A stretch of 64,000 bases of DNA from an uncultured Lachnospiraceae bacterium (GTDB lineage Bacteria > Bacillota > Clostridia > Lachnospirales > Lachnospiraceae): assembly GCA_947174015.1 (NCBI GenBank), contig CAMWHJ010000001.1:1-64000 (forward strand). The letters run 5' to 3'. Below, piece after piece: positions 29,810 through 40,651 of this stretch. The notes beneath the pieces were generated by a model. It saw only the letters and a program-made list of their open reading frames with translations. It was not told the DNA's origin and ran no database searches. The position numbers and the translations under genes are program-made. Every line of letters begins with the position of its first letter. Position 1 is the first letter of the stretch.

Positions 29810-30697
29810 TTAGAATTTATATCGCAAAATTTCTGCAAATTCCTCTGAAACTTTTTTCGTATTTTCTTTCTTCCAAAATGCACAATAATTTCGTCTGATT
29901 GGCTCATTCCCCCGGTACAGCGGAATCCTCACGATATTTGTCCCAAGACTTCCTTCTATGGGCGTTCCCTCACTTGGCATGAATCCTTTTCCGCTGATTA
30001 CAAGCATCCTTGCTTCCTCCATATTATCGGCAAACAGCTTTTCTCCCTGTAATCCGACAATCATGCGGTAATATTCAGCTTCTGTTTCTTTTTCCGCTTC
30101 TGATGATACAAGGATACAGGGAATATTTTTTAATTCCTGCACCGTCACTTTATCCAAAGAGGACATCGGATTCCTTCCCGCAATCTCTATGTGCATTACG
30201 GAAGAAGTGAGCAGCATATTCATAAATTCATCTGAAAATGCCCTGCGCTGGTCATTAAAAGCAAGGTCTATTTTGTCCTCTAAAAGCATATGAGACAGTT
30301 CATCATGGTTGCCATAGAAAACCTCCACCGGAATATCAGGATGCCTGCCAGCAAACTCCTCCAATGCAATATGAAATTCCTGACCACTGTAACAGCGTAA
30401 AAATCCCACTTTCAGACATTCCTGTTCCCCACCTGCAAGTCTGCCTGCCTCTCTGACAATCTGCTCATAATCGGCAACCAGCACAAGGCTTTTTTTATAG
30501 AAAAATTCCCCTGCGGTTGTCAGTTTAAATTTACGCTTTTGTCGTTCCAGCAGCGGAAAGCCTAACTCTCTTTCTAATGCCTGTATCTGCTGTGATATGG
30601 CAGATTGTGATATATTACACTCATAAGCTGCCTCCGAAAAGCTGTTATTTCTCACAACAGCTTGAAAATATTTTATCTGTCTTAGCAAAACATTCAC
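29810..30697 (-). CDS. LysR family transcriptional regulator
   Basis: FQAVVRNNSFSEAAYECNISQSAISQQIQALERELG. Confidence 0.93.
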   Translation of the reverse strand: MNVLLRQIKYFQAVVRNNSFSEAAYECNISQSAISQQIQALERELGFPLLERQKRKFKLTTAGEFFYKKSLVLVADYEQIVREAGRLAGGEQECLKVGFLRCYSGQEFHIALEEFAGRHPDIPVEVFYGNHDELSHMLLEDKIDLAFNDQRRAFSDEFMNMLLTSSVMHIEIAGRNPMSSLDKVTVQELKNIPCILVSSEAEKETEAEYYRMIVGLQGEKLFADNMEEARMLVISGKGFMPSEGTPIEGSLGTNIVRIPLYRGNEPIRRNYCAFWKKENTKKVSEEFAEILRYKF

Positions 30698-30886
30698 CTC
30701 TGTTCAACGCTTGTATTGATTTTTATTATATTCAATCCGGTGAATGCTTTCAACTACTCATTTTTTATGATATTCTCCAAATTAACTTTTTGTCTTTACG
30801 CATTTTCTCAAGGTTTTCTCTTTGTGCCTGGGATAATTCCCTCGGCTTTCCAATACGCACTAACTTCTCAGGCAGCATCTGTCACT

Positions 30887-32104
30887 TTACGCCATTTTTA
30901 CAACAAGCGTTATATAGAAGCATTCATCACGAATATCAGCATATACCTCTCCATTCATGAGCCCCATCAGCCTGCGGCATATGAAAAGCCCAAGCCCGTT
31001 ACCCTGCACCTTGTCCGCATTATTTCCACGATGAAAGCTCTCGAATATCTGCGGCAGTTCTTTCGCTTCAAGGGTACAGCCTGTATTTGATACCGTGATA
31101 AGCTCACAGCCATCCATTTTATCAAAGCTAATCTCAATTTGTCTGCCGTCGCCGTATTTGATCGCATTTTCCATCAGATTTTGCAGGCACTCTGCAAGGC
31201 GGTCGGGGTCGCAGGAAAGAATGCAGTCATCATATTTCTGAATCGCAAACTCCGTTCCCCACATGGCAAGCTGGGGAGCATATCTCGCATCTATCCTTGT
31301 GATGATATCGCTTAAGAAAGCCTCCCCCTGTGTGACCTCAAAGCTCATAAAGTCCTCGCTTGCCGCCTTTGTGATCTCGCTGACAAAATGCTCTATCTCA
31401 TCTGCACGGGTATTGATGCTCTCAGCGGCAGCACGTCGTTTTTCCTCGTCCTTGTATAATCCCCTGGCAAGTGCCTTGGCACCCAGCTTGATTGCCGACA
31501 AAGGTGTTTTGATGTCATGGGAAAGGGAGAGCAGCAAGAGTTTTTTGTCCCTTTGCATCGCGATTTCTTTTTTACGGCTCTCCTCAATACTTTCACGCAG
31601 GAGATTCACCCCCCATGTAAATTTACCGAAGAAACGGCTTTTTTCCTCCGGTATCGGGACAGCAAGATTGCCCCTTGCAAGCTCTTTCGGAACATCGTTC
31701 AGTCTGTCGAATGGCATGATGATATGCCCCCAGATATAATGCAAAAGACCAATCATCAGCAGGAACAGCGCACCTAATACACAGTTTATTGCCGCAATGC
31801 TGTACTGTCCGTTTCCGACAATATACTCCACACGATACAGCATACCGCCTGCTTTTATGATCAGATAATGCTCATCGGAGATGTATAGTTGGTCGCCATC
31901 AGCCTTGAACACCCCCGTAATGTGGGGATATTTTTCAAGGTCATAATTGCCCGTTTCCGCTATCTCATCTGCAAGCCGCTTGGCTTCCACACGATAAATG
32001 CCTTCATTTCTGTCTTTCACTCCCACAAGAAATAGATTCAATACCACCGTCAGCAAAAGAAATACCGTTATCACTGCAATACACAGTCTTCTGAAAGCCC
32101 TCAT
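30887..32104 (-). CDS. Sensor histidine kinase
   Basis: LSHDIKTPLSAIKLGAKAL, NAIKYGDGRQIEI, GNGLGLFICRRL. Confidence 0.93.
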   Translation of the reverse strand: MRAFRRLCIAVITVFLLLTVVLNLFLVGVKDRNEGIYRVEAKRLADEIAETGNYDLEKYPHITGVFKADGDQLYISDEHYLIIKAGGMLYRVEYIVGNGQYSIAAINCVLGALFLLMIGLLHYIWGHIIMPFDRLNDVPKELARGNLAVPIPEEKSRFFGKFTWGVNLLRESIEESRKKEIAMQRDKKLLLLSLSHDIKTPLSAIKLGAKALARGLYKDEEKRRAAAESINTRADEIEHFVSEITKAASEDFMSFEVTQGEAFLSDIITRIDARYAPQLAMWGTEFAIQKYDDCILSCDPDRLAECLQNLMENAIKYGDGRQIEISFDKMDGCELITVSNTGCTLEAKELPQIFESFHRGNNADKVQGNGLGLFICRRLMGLMNGEVYADIRDECFYITLVVKMA

Positions 32105-32763
32105 ACAAACTTATACCCCACACCCCAGACAGTAAGCAAACGCTTTGCATTTTTAGGATCATCACCAAGCTTTTGGCGAAGGCGGTTGATATGCACATGA
32201 AGCGTTTGCAGTTCCGAATCGCTGTCGCTGCCCCAGACAGTGTTGAACAGATACTCTTTTTTCAGAGCTTTGCCCCGATTCTCAATCAAAAGCGCCAACA
32301 GGTCAAATTCCTTTGCAGGCAGTTCTACGGGCTTTTCGTCGATGACTGCTGTTTTATCTACAAGATTGAGTGTCACACCGTCCTCCGACAGTGTATCACG
32401 CTGATACCGCCGTTTGAATATCCCCTTGATCTTAGCGATAAGAATATCAATGTCATAGGGCTTTTCAATATAATCATCAGCACCAAGGTCAAAGCCGTTC
32501 AGCTTATCCTCCTTGCCCGTCCTTGAACTTACGAGCAGTATAGGAGTATCCGCATTTTCTCGTAACTTAGAGCAGACCGCAAAGCCGTTCACATCGGGGA
32601 GATTGATGTCAAGCACCACAAGCCTTGCACCATATCGTTCAAAGAGCTGCACGGCACGCTCTCCGTTGTCCACGCTTGACACAGTATAGCCCTCATCACG
32701 CAGGAAGTCAGTCAGCAAGCCTGCCAGTTCCTTATCGTCTTCTACTATCAGAATATCGGTCAT
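32101..32763 (-). CDS. OmpR-family response regulator
   Basis: DILIVEDDKELAGLL, LDINLPDVNGF, GADDYIEKPYDI; overlaps HK start. Confidence 0.94.
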   Translation of the reverse strand: MTDILIVEDDKELAGLLTDFLRDEGYTVSSVDNGERAVQLFERYGARLVVLDINLPDVNGFAVCSKLRENADTPILLVSSRTGKEDKLNGFDLGADDYIEKPYDIDILIAKIKGIFKRRYQRDTLSEDGVTLNLVDKTAVIDEKPVELPAKEFDLLALLIENRGKALKKEYLFNTVWGSDSDSELQTLHVHINRLRQKLGDDPKNAKRLLTVWGVGYKFV

Positions 32764-32814
32764 AAAATCACCTCCTACAAGTCTTGTACCATATTAGCGG
32801 AGATATTGCAAGTA

Positions 32815-33585
32815 TCACCAGCCCTGTTCCATAAGCCAGTTGTTCAATTCTCTTTCACGGTCACGAAGCTCCTTGTCACCGCCGTCAAAATGCCCCATTT
32901 CTTTTTCACCGACAATACCGCCGTCCACAATATAAAGCACCCTGCTGCACTTGGCAGCAACCTTCGGGTCGTGGGTCACGCACATGATCGTCGTACCATC
33001 ACGGTTGAGGGAAAGCAGCTCATTCATGACCTCATCGGAGCTTGCACGGTTGAGAGCACCTGTGGGCTCATCGGCAAAGATCATCTTGGGATTGTTTATC
33101 ATACTGCGGCAAATACAAGCCCTCTGAAGCTGTCCGCCCGACACCTCGTTAATATCATTGCCGCACACATCGTCAATGCCGAGCCTGTGCATGAGCGCTC
33201 TGCCGCGCTCCTCGGTCTGCCTGCGGCTCTCTGAATTCTTTTTCGACTTTACCGCAGGAAAAATGATATTATCAAGCACCGAAAGATTTTTCATCATATA
33301 CATCTGCTGAAAGATAAAGCCCATTTCATCAAGTCTGAGCTTTGCAAGCTCCCTATCACCGAGCTTTGCCGTTTCCCTGCCGTTAAAGAATACTTCGCCG
33401 GCGGTCACTTTGTCCATTCCCGAAACGCAGTAGAGCAGCGTGCTTTTGCCTGAGCCGGAGGGTCCCATGACCGCCACCATTTCGCCTTCGTTGATCGTCA
33501 GATCGACGTTTTTCAGCACATTGTTCTGATGTTTGTTCACGATATATGTCTTGCAAAGTCCCTTTGTCTGTAAAATCGTATTCAT
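32815..33585 (-). CDS. ABC transporter ATP-binding protein
   Basis: GPSGSGKSTLLYC, VSGGQLQRACICRSM, IFADEPTGALN. Confidence 0.95.
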   Translation of the reverse strand: MNTILQTKGLCKTYIVNKHQNNVLKNVDLTINEGEMVAVMGPSGSGKSTLLYCVSGMDKVTAGEVFFNGRETAKLGDRELAKLRLDEMGFIFQQMYMMKNLSVLDNIIFPAVKSKKNSESRRQTEERGRALMHRLGIDDVCGNDINEVSGGQLQRACICRSMINNPKMIFADEPTGALNRASSDEVMNELLSLNRDGTTIMCVTHDPKVAAKCSRVLYIVDGGIVGEKEMGHFDGGDKELRDRERELNNWLMEQGW

Positions 33586-33598
33586 TATATTGTCCTCC

Positions 33599-35953
33599 TT
33601 ATTCTATGCTTGCCGTATCGGAAGCCTTGATCGTTTTTGTGTAAAGCGCTGTCAGGAATGAGCCGATGACGGTCACGCCGATGAGAATTGCCGGACAGAT
33701 CACAAAAATTTCCAGCGGGTCAAAATCGCATTTCAAACCTGCTATATCACCAATCATATTACATATCCAATTCATCATTGCGTCGCTGATGGGCATAAGC
33801 ACCGTCGAAGAAACGATGCAGGCAATGACCGATACGATTACAAATCTGAGCGAATGCTGCAGGATGATACTGCCGTTCCCAATGCCCACCGCCTTCATCA
33901 GTGCAATCTCGCTTTTTTCCTTAGAGATGAATGAACGCTCCATGAGTATGACGATCAATGCTGTTACGATCACAGTAATGATCATCATCATCTGTTTGAT
34001 TGCATTCAACGTATCGGATATTCCCGTAAAATTTTTGATGAAGTCCGAGGTCGAATATACCTTGTCGGTGTCCAGCAGGTCTCTCAGCTTTTCAATGTTT
34101 TGATTTATCTGTGCCTTGTCGGGATTGCCGTCAAAGTGTATCTGCACTCCCCACATATTGTTTGCCGGCAGCTTTCCAAGGTCAAAATCTTTATACAAAA
34201 AAGCGGCGTGGCTGGTGAACGAGGAGTATGTTCCCGTGATGATAAACTCATGCTTTTTCTCATTCATTACTACCGTTACCCTGTCGCCAATCTCTGCGTC
34301 GAGGTCCTCGAGGGTGCTTACCGTTACAGCAATCTCGTCCGTCTTCTGTGGAGCGCTGCCCTTGTCTACATAGAGCGTGTCATTTGCCTCGCCTTTCATG
34401 ACGGAGAAAGTGATCTTTGCCGTTTTGTCTTCATGCGACGTTTCAAACTGCGTGGCCATCGTTATTGTGCATTTGCCGGGCATTCCGTTATCGGCAAGGA
34501 GCTTTTCGGTATCTGCGATGATCTGCTTATACGTACTCTGATCTACAAAGACCTCTCCAAATATTTCGCTATCCATGATATGCGCTTCACTTGAGGGTAC
34601 ATCGAAGAAGCGTAGCATCTTTTCACTTTTGAGTGTCAATGCAAAATTTGACATAATTGTCATCAGCAGGATACAGAGTGTGAACACAACGATCATGATA
34701 GAAAACTGCTTCGGCGAACTGATCACATCATTGACCGAGAGAAATGCAGCCTGTGGCAGCTTAGAACGACCTAAGTGCAAAAAGCTCTTTTTTCGGAAGC
34801 GCTCGCCCGTCTGACCGTTTCTTACTGCGTCAATCGGTGAGAGTTTATTTACGCTGCGTGTGCAGTTGTAGCAGAACAGCAGTATCATGATAACGACCAA
34901 CCCAGAGCTTAAAAGCCCCATAAGAGTACCGCTCTCGCTGCCGAGAATGATATTTTCCGATATGGTTTTCATCATCATATCCCCGAGCGGAACAGAACAG
35001 AAATATCCTATCAGTGTACCGGCCACGGCAATGGCAAGATACTTGACGATATACAGGCTTCTTATACTGCCGTTGTCGATACCCACCGCCTTCATTACAC
35101 CGATCTCACGAAATTCCTCGCTGACCGTAAAACCTATCGTGAAACGCAGCACCACAAAAGCGGTGAGCATCAGTACGATACTGATTATCATTAAAACATA
35201 AGCCGGAATCATATCATAGAGATAAATACCCTTGCTTTCTTCCCGTGTGTAGACATATACGCCGCCATAGTTCTTTGCAAGTTCCCTTATTTCATCAACC
35301 GATGATGTATTTACACAAAGCTGCTTGCAATTCAAGATATGAGTGGCTTCGTCCCTGTCAAGATAGTCATAGTCAGCAGAGTTCATGATAAGATACGGAG
35401 AATACGAGCTTCCCGAATTGAACAGCGCACCTTTGAACCGCCCCATAAATTTAAGTGTGAGACGACTGTTACCGACAGTAAGCTCCACCTCGTCGCCCTC
35501 TTTTATCGTAAGGTCTCGTAAAAAAGGAGCGTTGGCATAAAAGCAGCCCTTGTCCACGCTTTCGATGATGTTATTGTTCTCATCGAAATAGTTGATAGCC
35601 ATTTCACGATCAGAAAGCAAAAAGGCAACATTCGCAAAATTATCAAGTTCCTTTCCGTTATGCCTGAAATACTTTGAGTTGGATACACACAGCCAATGCT
35701 CGGTCCTTATCTCCTTGACACAGGCAAGCTCCCCAATCTTTTCCCCGAGATCGTTTTCCTCGCTGATCAGCATATTGACAGTGACATCGGGGACATCCGC
35801 CACATCAAAATAATGCTCGATACCGCCTGTAACGGCTATAATGTTGTTCACCGCCGCTGCTGCAAACATTGAGCATAAAATGACAAACAGCAGCAGAATG
35901 ATGTTCATGGTCTTTTTGCGTTTCAGGTCTTTTTTCAATATCCTCCAAAACAT
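33599..35953 (-). CDS. ABC transporter permease, FtsX/BceB-like
   Basis: Two FtsX-like blocks (EIGVMKAVGIDNGSIRSLY; EIALMKAVGIGNGSIILQH). Confidence 0.92.
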   Translation of the reverse strand: MFWRILKKDLKRKKTMNIILLLFVILCSMFAAAAVNNIIAVTGGIEHYFDVADVPDVTVNMLISEENDLGEKIGELACVKEIRTEHWLCVSNSKYFRHNGKELDNFANVAFLLSDREMAINYFDENNNIIESVDKGCFYANAPFLRDLTIKEGDEVELTVGNSRLTLKFMGRFKGALFNSGSSYSPYLIMNSADYDYLDRDEATHILNCKQLCVNTSSVDEIRELAKNYGGVYVYTREESKGIYLYDMIPAYVLMIISIVLMLTAFVVLRFTIGFTVSEEFREIGVMKAVGIDNGSIRSLYIVKYLAIAVAGTLIGYFCSVPLGDMMMKTISENIILGSESGTLMGLLSSGLVVIMILLFCYNCTRSVNKLSPIDAVRNGQTGERFRKKSFLHLGRSKLPQAAFLSVNDVISSPKQFSIMIVVFTLCILLMTIMSNFALTLKSEKMLRFFDVPSSEAHIMDSEIFGEVFVDQSTYKQIIADTEKLLADNGMPGKCTITMATQFETSHEDKTAKITFSVMKGEANDTLYVDKGSAPQKTDEIAVTVSTLEDLDAEIGDRVTVVMNEKKHEFIITGTYSSFTSHAAFLYKDFDLGKLPANNMWGVQIHFDGNPDKAQINQNIEKLRDLLDTDKVYSTSDFIKNFTGISDTLNAIKQMMMIITVIVTALIVILMERSFISKEKSEIALMKAVGIGNGSIILQHSLRFVIVSVIACIVSSTVLMPISDAMMNWICNMIGDIAGLKCDFDPLEIFVICPAILIGVTVIGSFLTALYTKTIKASDTASIE

Positions 35954-36039
35954 AGTGTATACCTCTTTTCCCTCGTTTTATTTTCTTCATGTTCTGAATC
36001 ATAGCATAGAAATTCTTAACAAGTCTTTAACTTTTGACA

Positions 36040-36158
36040 GAACATGAAAAAAGCATAAAGAGCTTCTTCTGTGTCATAAGAATGAAGATCTATTAACTCA
36101 TTTTTTAATGTGTTAAAATACTTCTCAATTGGGGCATTATCGTATGGATGTCCTGCTC
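36040..36158 (-). pseudogene. IS3/IS150-type transposase C-terminal remnant
   Basis: Minus-strand translation AGHPYDNAPIEKYFNTLKNELIDLHSYDTEEALYAFFM, preceded by in-frame TGA. Confidence 0.75.
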
Positions 36159-36185
36159 AAGGATATTCGGGAATTTCTCATGGTA

Positions 36186-37419
36186 CTATATTCTCCTTAC
36201 AATAAGTGATAAGCTTAAAACTTCAGCTATGACAATGCAGAGCAAAACCCATATACTTACAGACCACATACCAATAAGCCCTGCAATAAAAAGCATAATA
36301 AGTGGTACAATATATTTTCGGGGGTGGTGCCATAGATCATTTTCAATCTTCCAGTTGCGGATAGGGCAAAGCCACTCCAATAGGACGGACAAAATAGCAC
36401 TTTGTAGCGCAATCAGAAACGCTGTAATGATTTCTGTACTACCTATGCAGCCATGCCATATTTGCCAGCTAATTAGATATACGCTGTTTACTGTCATGTT
36501 GACAGAGAAGATAAAAAAGCAATAGTGTGTGCAAAAGCGTTTTGCCTGTCCCGGTAATATTCGGACTGCTTGCTCTAAGCTGGGGTCACAAGATAGCAAT
36601 ATGCAGATCGGGGTATTTAAGCATAGGGCGGCAAACCCCATCGGTATAACGTTCAATCCCTCAAATTGCCCTAATATCAGCGGCATAACACCAGCGATCA
36701 CGCACAAACCAGCAGTATTCAAGAGATAGTTTTTATTTGTTATCAGATAGCGTAACATATATAGAAATATGCTTCCTGTCCCTTTCGTGTGTTTGATTAA
36801 AAGTTTTGCTGATGCCGGGTGATAAAAAACATATGCGTCTGCTTTCAGTAACCTCAAAAATGAAATGAGCATACTTGTAAACACAATGAAACAAAAAATC
36901 TTCATTTCCTGCACAATGAATATAGATGCAAAAATTGCTCCACACCATAAAACTACAAGAGGCACAAACTTCTTTTTCCAATGAAACAGGGCTTCATTTG
37001 TCATAGAGTACCATGCAGCAGCAGTAAAACAACCATTACAGGCACAGAGCAAAGATACGACAATTTGCAACACACTCCATTCATGTACGGCAAAGAACAA
37101 AGCCAGCACAAGGAATGTTTTTGTAATTAACGTATAGCTGGTAAATGCCAGTACAATAGAAAATGTCATTTCCCTGTTCCGAAATGGCAGCATAAACAGC
37201 CCGGTCAGACGGTCTGCATTTTCCGAAGAATTAAGAGTTTGCCACATAATCCCCATTGAAAAAGCCGTAACTGTCAAAAAGAGAATAGACGCTGCAACCC
37301 TATTTCAATTCCTGCGGTATGAGTAGCAAGAAACAGAATAATGCAAGCAATAAGGCTTTTTGCGGCACGCTCATACTTTGCACCAAAAAATTTCTTTGAG
37401 AAGACTTGTAAGATATTCA
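36186..37419 (-). pseudogene. ABC-2-type membrane protein, apparently frameshifted near its N-terminus
   Basis: N-terminal MNILQVFSKKFFGAKYERAAKSLIACIILFLATHTAGIEIGLQRLFSF* from 37419 and the 363-aa ORF join if one base is added to the A5 run at 37276-37280. Confidence 0.65.
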
Positions 37420-38115
37420 TTCTTTCAGCACCTCCCGTATTTTTTCCGTTTCAATTTCCTGTCCAGCAAAACACCTTTTAATCTGCCCCTGTTCCAATAG
37501 CACTACCCGGTCAGACATAAGGCAGATACTTTCAAGAATATGAGATGAAAAGAGGATTGTTCCGTGCTTCCGATAGCTGCCTATCTGTTGGTACAGGTAT
37601 TCGGTACTCTGAAAATCAAGTCCATTCATGGGCTCGTCCAGTATAAGAAGTTTTGGCTTCAAGGCAAAAGCTGTAATTAAGTAAGCCTTTTTCAGATTTC
37701 CCGTTGACAATTCTTTCAGCAAAATATCGGTGTATTCCCCAAAACGAAAGCCATGTACCAATTCATCAATATTAGATAACTTCTTGCCGTAAGACGCTTC
37801 CACATAGAACGCATACTCACGAAATGTAAAAAATTGAAAGGAATGATCTTCGGCAAAAACAGTATACCTTTCTTTCTTAAATTCCAGATCACGGAACAAA
37901 AGCGTTTTACCCTGCCACCAGGCAGCTTTAACTTGAAAAGTATTAAGCAGCCCGGAAAGCGTTTTGATAAAAGTGGTCTTGCCTGCTCCATTCAAACCGA
38001 TCAGCCCAATAACTTCATTTGTCCCCAGTTCCATAGATAATTTTTCAAGAACAGGTTTCTCCGGCGTGTACCACACACTCAAGTCGTTAAGAACAAGCAT
38101 TTTTTCGTTGCTCAT
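37417..38115 (-). CDS. ABC transporter ATP-binding protein
   Basis: GLNGAGKTTFIKTLSG, LSTGNLKKAYLITAFALKPKLLILDEPMNGLD. Confidence 0.93.
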   Translation of the reverse strand: MSNEKMLVLNDLSVWYTPEKPVLEKLSMELGTNEVIGLIGLNGAGKTTFIKTLSGLLNTFQVKAAWWQGKTLLFRDLEFKKERYTVFAEDHSFQFFTFREYAFYVEASYGKKLSNIDELVHGFRFGEYTDILLKELSTGNLKKAYLITAFALKPKLLILDEPMNGLDFQSTEYLYQQIGSYRKHGTILFSSHILESICLMSDRVVLLEQGQIKRCFAGQEIETEKIREVLKE

Positions 38116-38297
38116 TGTGTTACCCCCTGTTTATCTTTGTCCTTTTCCTTTTTCCAAATTGAATACGCAGACCATAGGAATACGATACCCAACACGACAT
38201 ACAGAGCGGCAAATGAAATATTTGCTTTCAAGGCACTAACAGCCGCCGCAACCAGCCAAACAATACCCAAAATCAAACGAAAATAAAAATGACGCAT
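38112..38297 (-). CDS. Small two-TM membrane protein
   Basis: MRHFYFRLILGIVWLVAAAVSAL...; 4-nt overlap with ATPase gene. Confidence 0.65.
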   Translation of the reverse strand: MRHFYFRLILGIVWLVAAAVSALKANISFAALYVVLGIVFLWSAYSIWKKEKDKDKQGVTQ

Positions 38298-38405
38298 AAA
38301 ATAACCTCCATTTAGTTTAGTGTGTAAGTTTCTGTTACGGTCATAGCATATCACTAAAACTACGTTCATGCTATTTTGTCCATAATCGGTAGTTTTTTGT
38401 CCATG

Positions 38406-38441
38406 AAAAAGCAGACCGCCAAAATGAACGGTCTGCTTTTT
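38406..38441. terminator. Hairpin terminator
   Basis: AAAAAGCAGACCG-N10-CGGTCTGCTTTTT downstream of the AgrC-like HK gene. Confidence 0.8.
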
Positions 38442-38450
38442 CCTTGATAT

Positions 38451-39701
38451 TTATTGTACTTTTATTGCTTCAAAAGATAATGTGACAACAGTGCAGAATG
38501 TATGATTGCTATACTCTGTTTCGACAGTCCCATCGTAGCGTTCAGCAGCGGTACGGACACTTTGAAGTCCCCAGCCGTGAAGTTCTTTATCTGCTTTAGA
38601 AGTTTGCAAATCTCCGTCAGTAACAATAGGGGCAATAGCACACCCATTTTCAACCTTAATAACCAACATATCGTTGATACGGCGGATTGTTAAATTGATA
38701 AAGCGCAAACCGTCGTCCTCTATGCCCTCTACCGCTTCAAAGGAATTATCTAAAAGATTGCCTAAAATTGCCACTAAATCAACGTTTCGTATATTGGTGT
38801 GGCGTGGAAATTCAATATTAGCATTTACCTGCATATTTTGGGAAAGCGCAAGAGTAATTTTACTGTTAATCAAATAATCTACTGCTTCATCACCTATCCA
38901 GGCAGTTTGTGTAGAAATCTGCATTGGAGAACGTAGATTTTCAATGTAGTTAATGGCTTCTGTGGTTCTGCTCTGTAACAGGTAGTGATATAATACATCA
39001 ATATGATTGTAAATGTCATGGAACAATTTAGCATTAATAGCATAAGTATTTCTTAATGTCTGATAGTCACGCTCTAACAAAATATTTCTTTCTTTTTCAA
39101 GCTGTGCAATCGTTTTCTCCATTTCATATTGACGATTAAGGTTAAAGAACAGAATTGCCATAAGAATTAGCATAGAAAAAATAATCCATGTTGTCAGAAT
39201 ATCATCACTTATAGTTATGATATTCTGACCGGACAAAAGGATAACTCCAAACAAGCCGATAACTGCAATACCTGTTATTATTCGTGACAATTTTCTATTC
39301 TTGTTTTTCTGTTCTTTTATAGCAACAAAAGCAATCCCTAACATAAATAGCCGGACAATCCAAACTGCCACTATATATTCAAGTGACTTTGCATTGAGAA
39401 ATCTCTCTGATTGAAACACGATACCAAGTCCAGCCGATATGACAAATTCCCAAAGTGCAACGGCTATTTCATAAAAGAATATAAGAAAGACGCACATTCG
39501 CAGTTCAGCTATAAACAGATAGCGGGCAATCAATATTAAAACAACTATCTCTGCACCTGTTAGATAGAATTGCCTGATAGGGAAGTAGGAAAGCACAGTG
39601 ACAAAAAATGTCGCACAACCCAAAAGAATACCCGCTTTTCTTATGTTCCCATTTAATTTTAGTAATCTTATGACAAGATATAAACCAAGAAATATGCGCA
39701 A
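38451..39701 (-). CDS. AgrC/NatK-like sensor histidine kinase
   Basis: Multi-TM N-terminus, LFHDIYNHIDVLYHYL, NLLDNSFEAVEGI, ATPase HGWGLQSVRTAAERYDG. Confidence 0.88.
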   Translation of the reverse strand: MRIFLGLYLVIRLLKLNGNIRKAGILLGCATFFVTVLSYFPIRQFYLTGAEIVVLILIARYLFIAELRMCVFLIFFYEIAVALWEFVISAGLGIVFQSERFLNAKSLEYIVAVWIVRLFMLGIAFVAIKEQKNKNRKLSRIITGIAVIGLFGVILLSGQNIITISDDILTTWIIFSMLILMAILFFNLNRQYEMEKTIAQLEKERNILLERDYQTLRNTYAINAKLFHDIYNHIDVLYHYLLQSRTTEAINYIENLRSPMQISTQTAWIGDEAVDYLINSKITLALSQNMQVNANIEFPRHTNIRNVDLVAILGNLLDNSFEAVEGIEDDGLRFINLTIRRINDMLVIKVENGCAIAPIVTDGDLQTSKADKELHGWGLQSVRTAAERYDGTVETEYSNHTFCTVVTLSFEAIKVQ

Positions 39702-39741
39702 GCCATTTGTAAAAAAAATGAAAGTACCTGATACCAGGTCA

Positions 39742-40464
39742 TCATATATGTGCCCCCCAAAACCTGTTTATTTGTTTCTTTACTTCTTGTAAATGTGAAC
39801 GGCTGATTGGTAGCGTTTCACCATTTTTGAGATAAGCCATGCTGTTGCTAATTTTCATAATCTGTATGATATTCACGATATAACCCCGGTCAATAAAAAT
39901 AAATTCTTGTGTTTGCAGTTCATCAAAAACCCGCTGCAAACTTTTTCTAACTTTCGATATTCCTAAACGTGAACAAATCATAGAATTTTTTCCACCATCG
40001 CGCTGGATATAGAAAATATCCTTATATGGTATTTTTTCCATGCGTCCGGCTGCTTGAATGATATACTCCCTGCCAGCTTCTAACTCAATCAGTTTAGCAG
40101 CGTCCACCACAGCAGACACCAGACGATTGGTTAGGTCACTTTTTGGCACATAACGAAAAATAGAAAGCTCGAAAGCATCAATCGCATATTCTATATGCGA
40201 TGTGATAAAAATAATTTTCACATTTGGTAAATGAGGTTTAATCTTTTCAGATAATTCCATGCCTGTCATTCCAGGCATTTCTATATCAAGCAAAATCAAA
40301 TCATAGAAAAAGCTGTCGTCTGTAATATCATAAAGAAGATTACTACTTTGTGTGTAGGTTGTAATCTCATAGCCAATTCCACAAGAGTGCAGACAGTTTC
40401 TTACAACATTCTCATGCTGCGTGACAGCTTCTTTTTCATCATCACATATTGCTATTTGTACCAA
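39742..40464 (-). CDS. LytTR-family response regulator
   Basis: VQIAICDDEKEAV, LLDIEMPGMTGMEL, LytTR DNA-binding C-terminus; start within ORF near 40464. Confidence 0.88.
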   Translation of the reverse strand: MVQIAICDDEKEAVTQHENVVRNCLHSCGIGYEITTYTQSSNLLYDITDDSFFYDLILLDIEMPGMTGMELSEKIKPHLPNVKIIFITSHIEYAIDAFELSIFRYVPKSDLTNRLVSAVVDAAKLIELEAGREYIIQAAGRMEKIPYKDIFYIQRDGGKNSMICSRLGISKVRKSLQRVFDELQTQEFIFIDRGYIVNIIQIMKISNSMAYLKNGETLPISRSHLQEVKKQINRFWGAHI

Positions 40465-40651
40465 TACGATCACCCCGTTTCTTAAGTCTCCCGTCAGCGG
40501 GTTTCTCTGCATCCTTTGGTATCAGCCACATACGGCTGAACTTTGCCACACCGGGTATGCGGTTCTCTTCACATAGCTTCTGTACCCGTCTTTCCGAAAT
40601 TCCCCATTTCTTCGCTACTTCCGGGGCAGAAATATATTCTAACATCTTCAT
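40442..40651 (-). CDS. Excisionase/MerR-like helix-turn-helix protein
   Basis: EYISAPEVAKKWGISERRVQKLCEENRIPGVAKFSRMWLIPKDAEKP. Confidence 0.75.
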   Translation of the reverse strand: MKMLEYISAPEVAKKWGISERRVQKLCEENRIPGVAKFSRMWLIPKDAEKPADGRLKKRGDRIGTNSNM

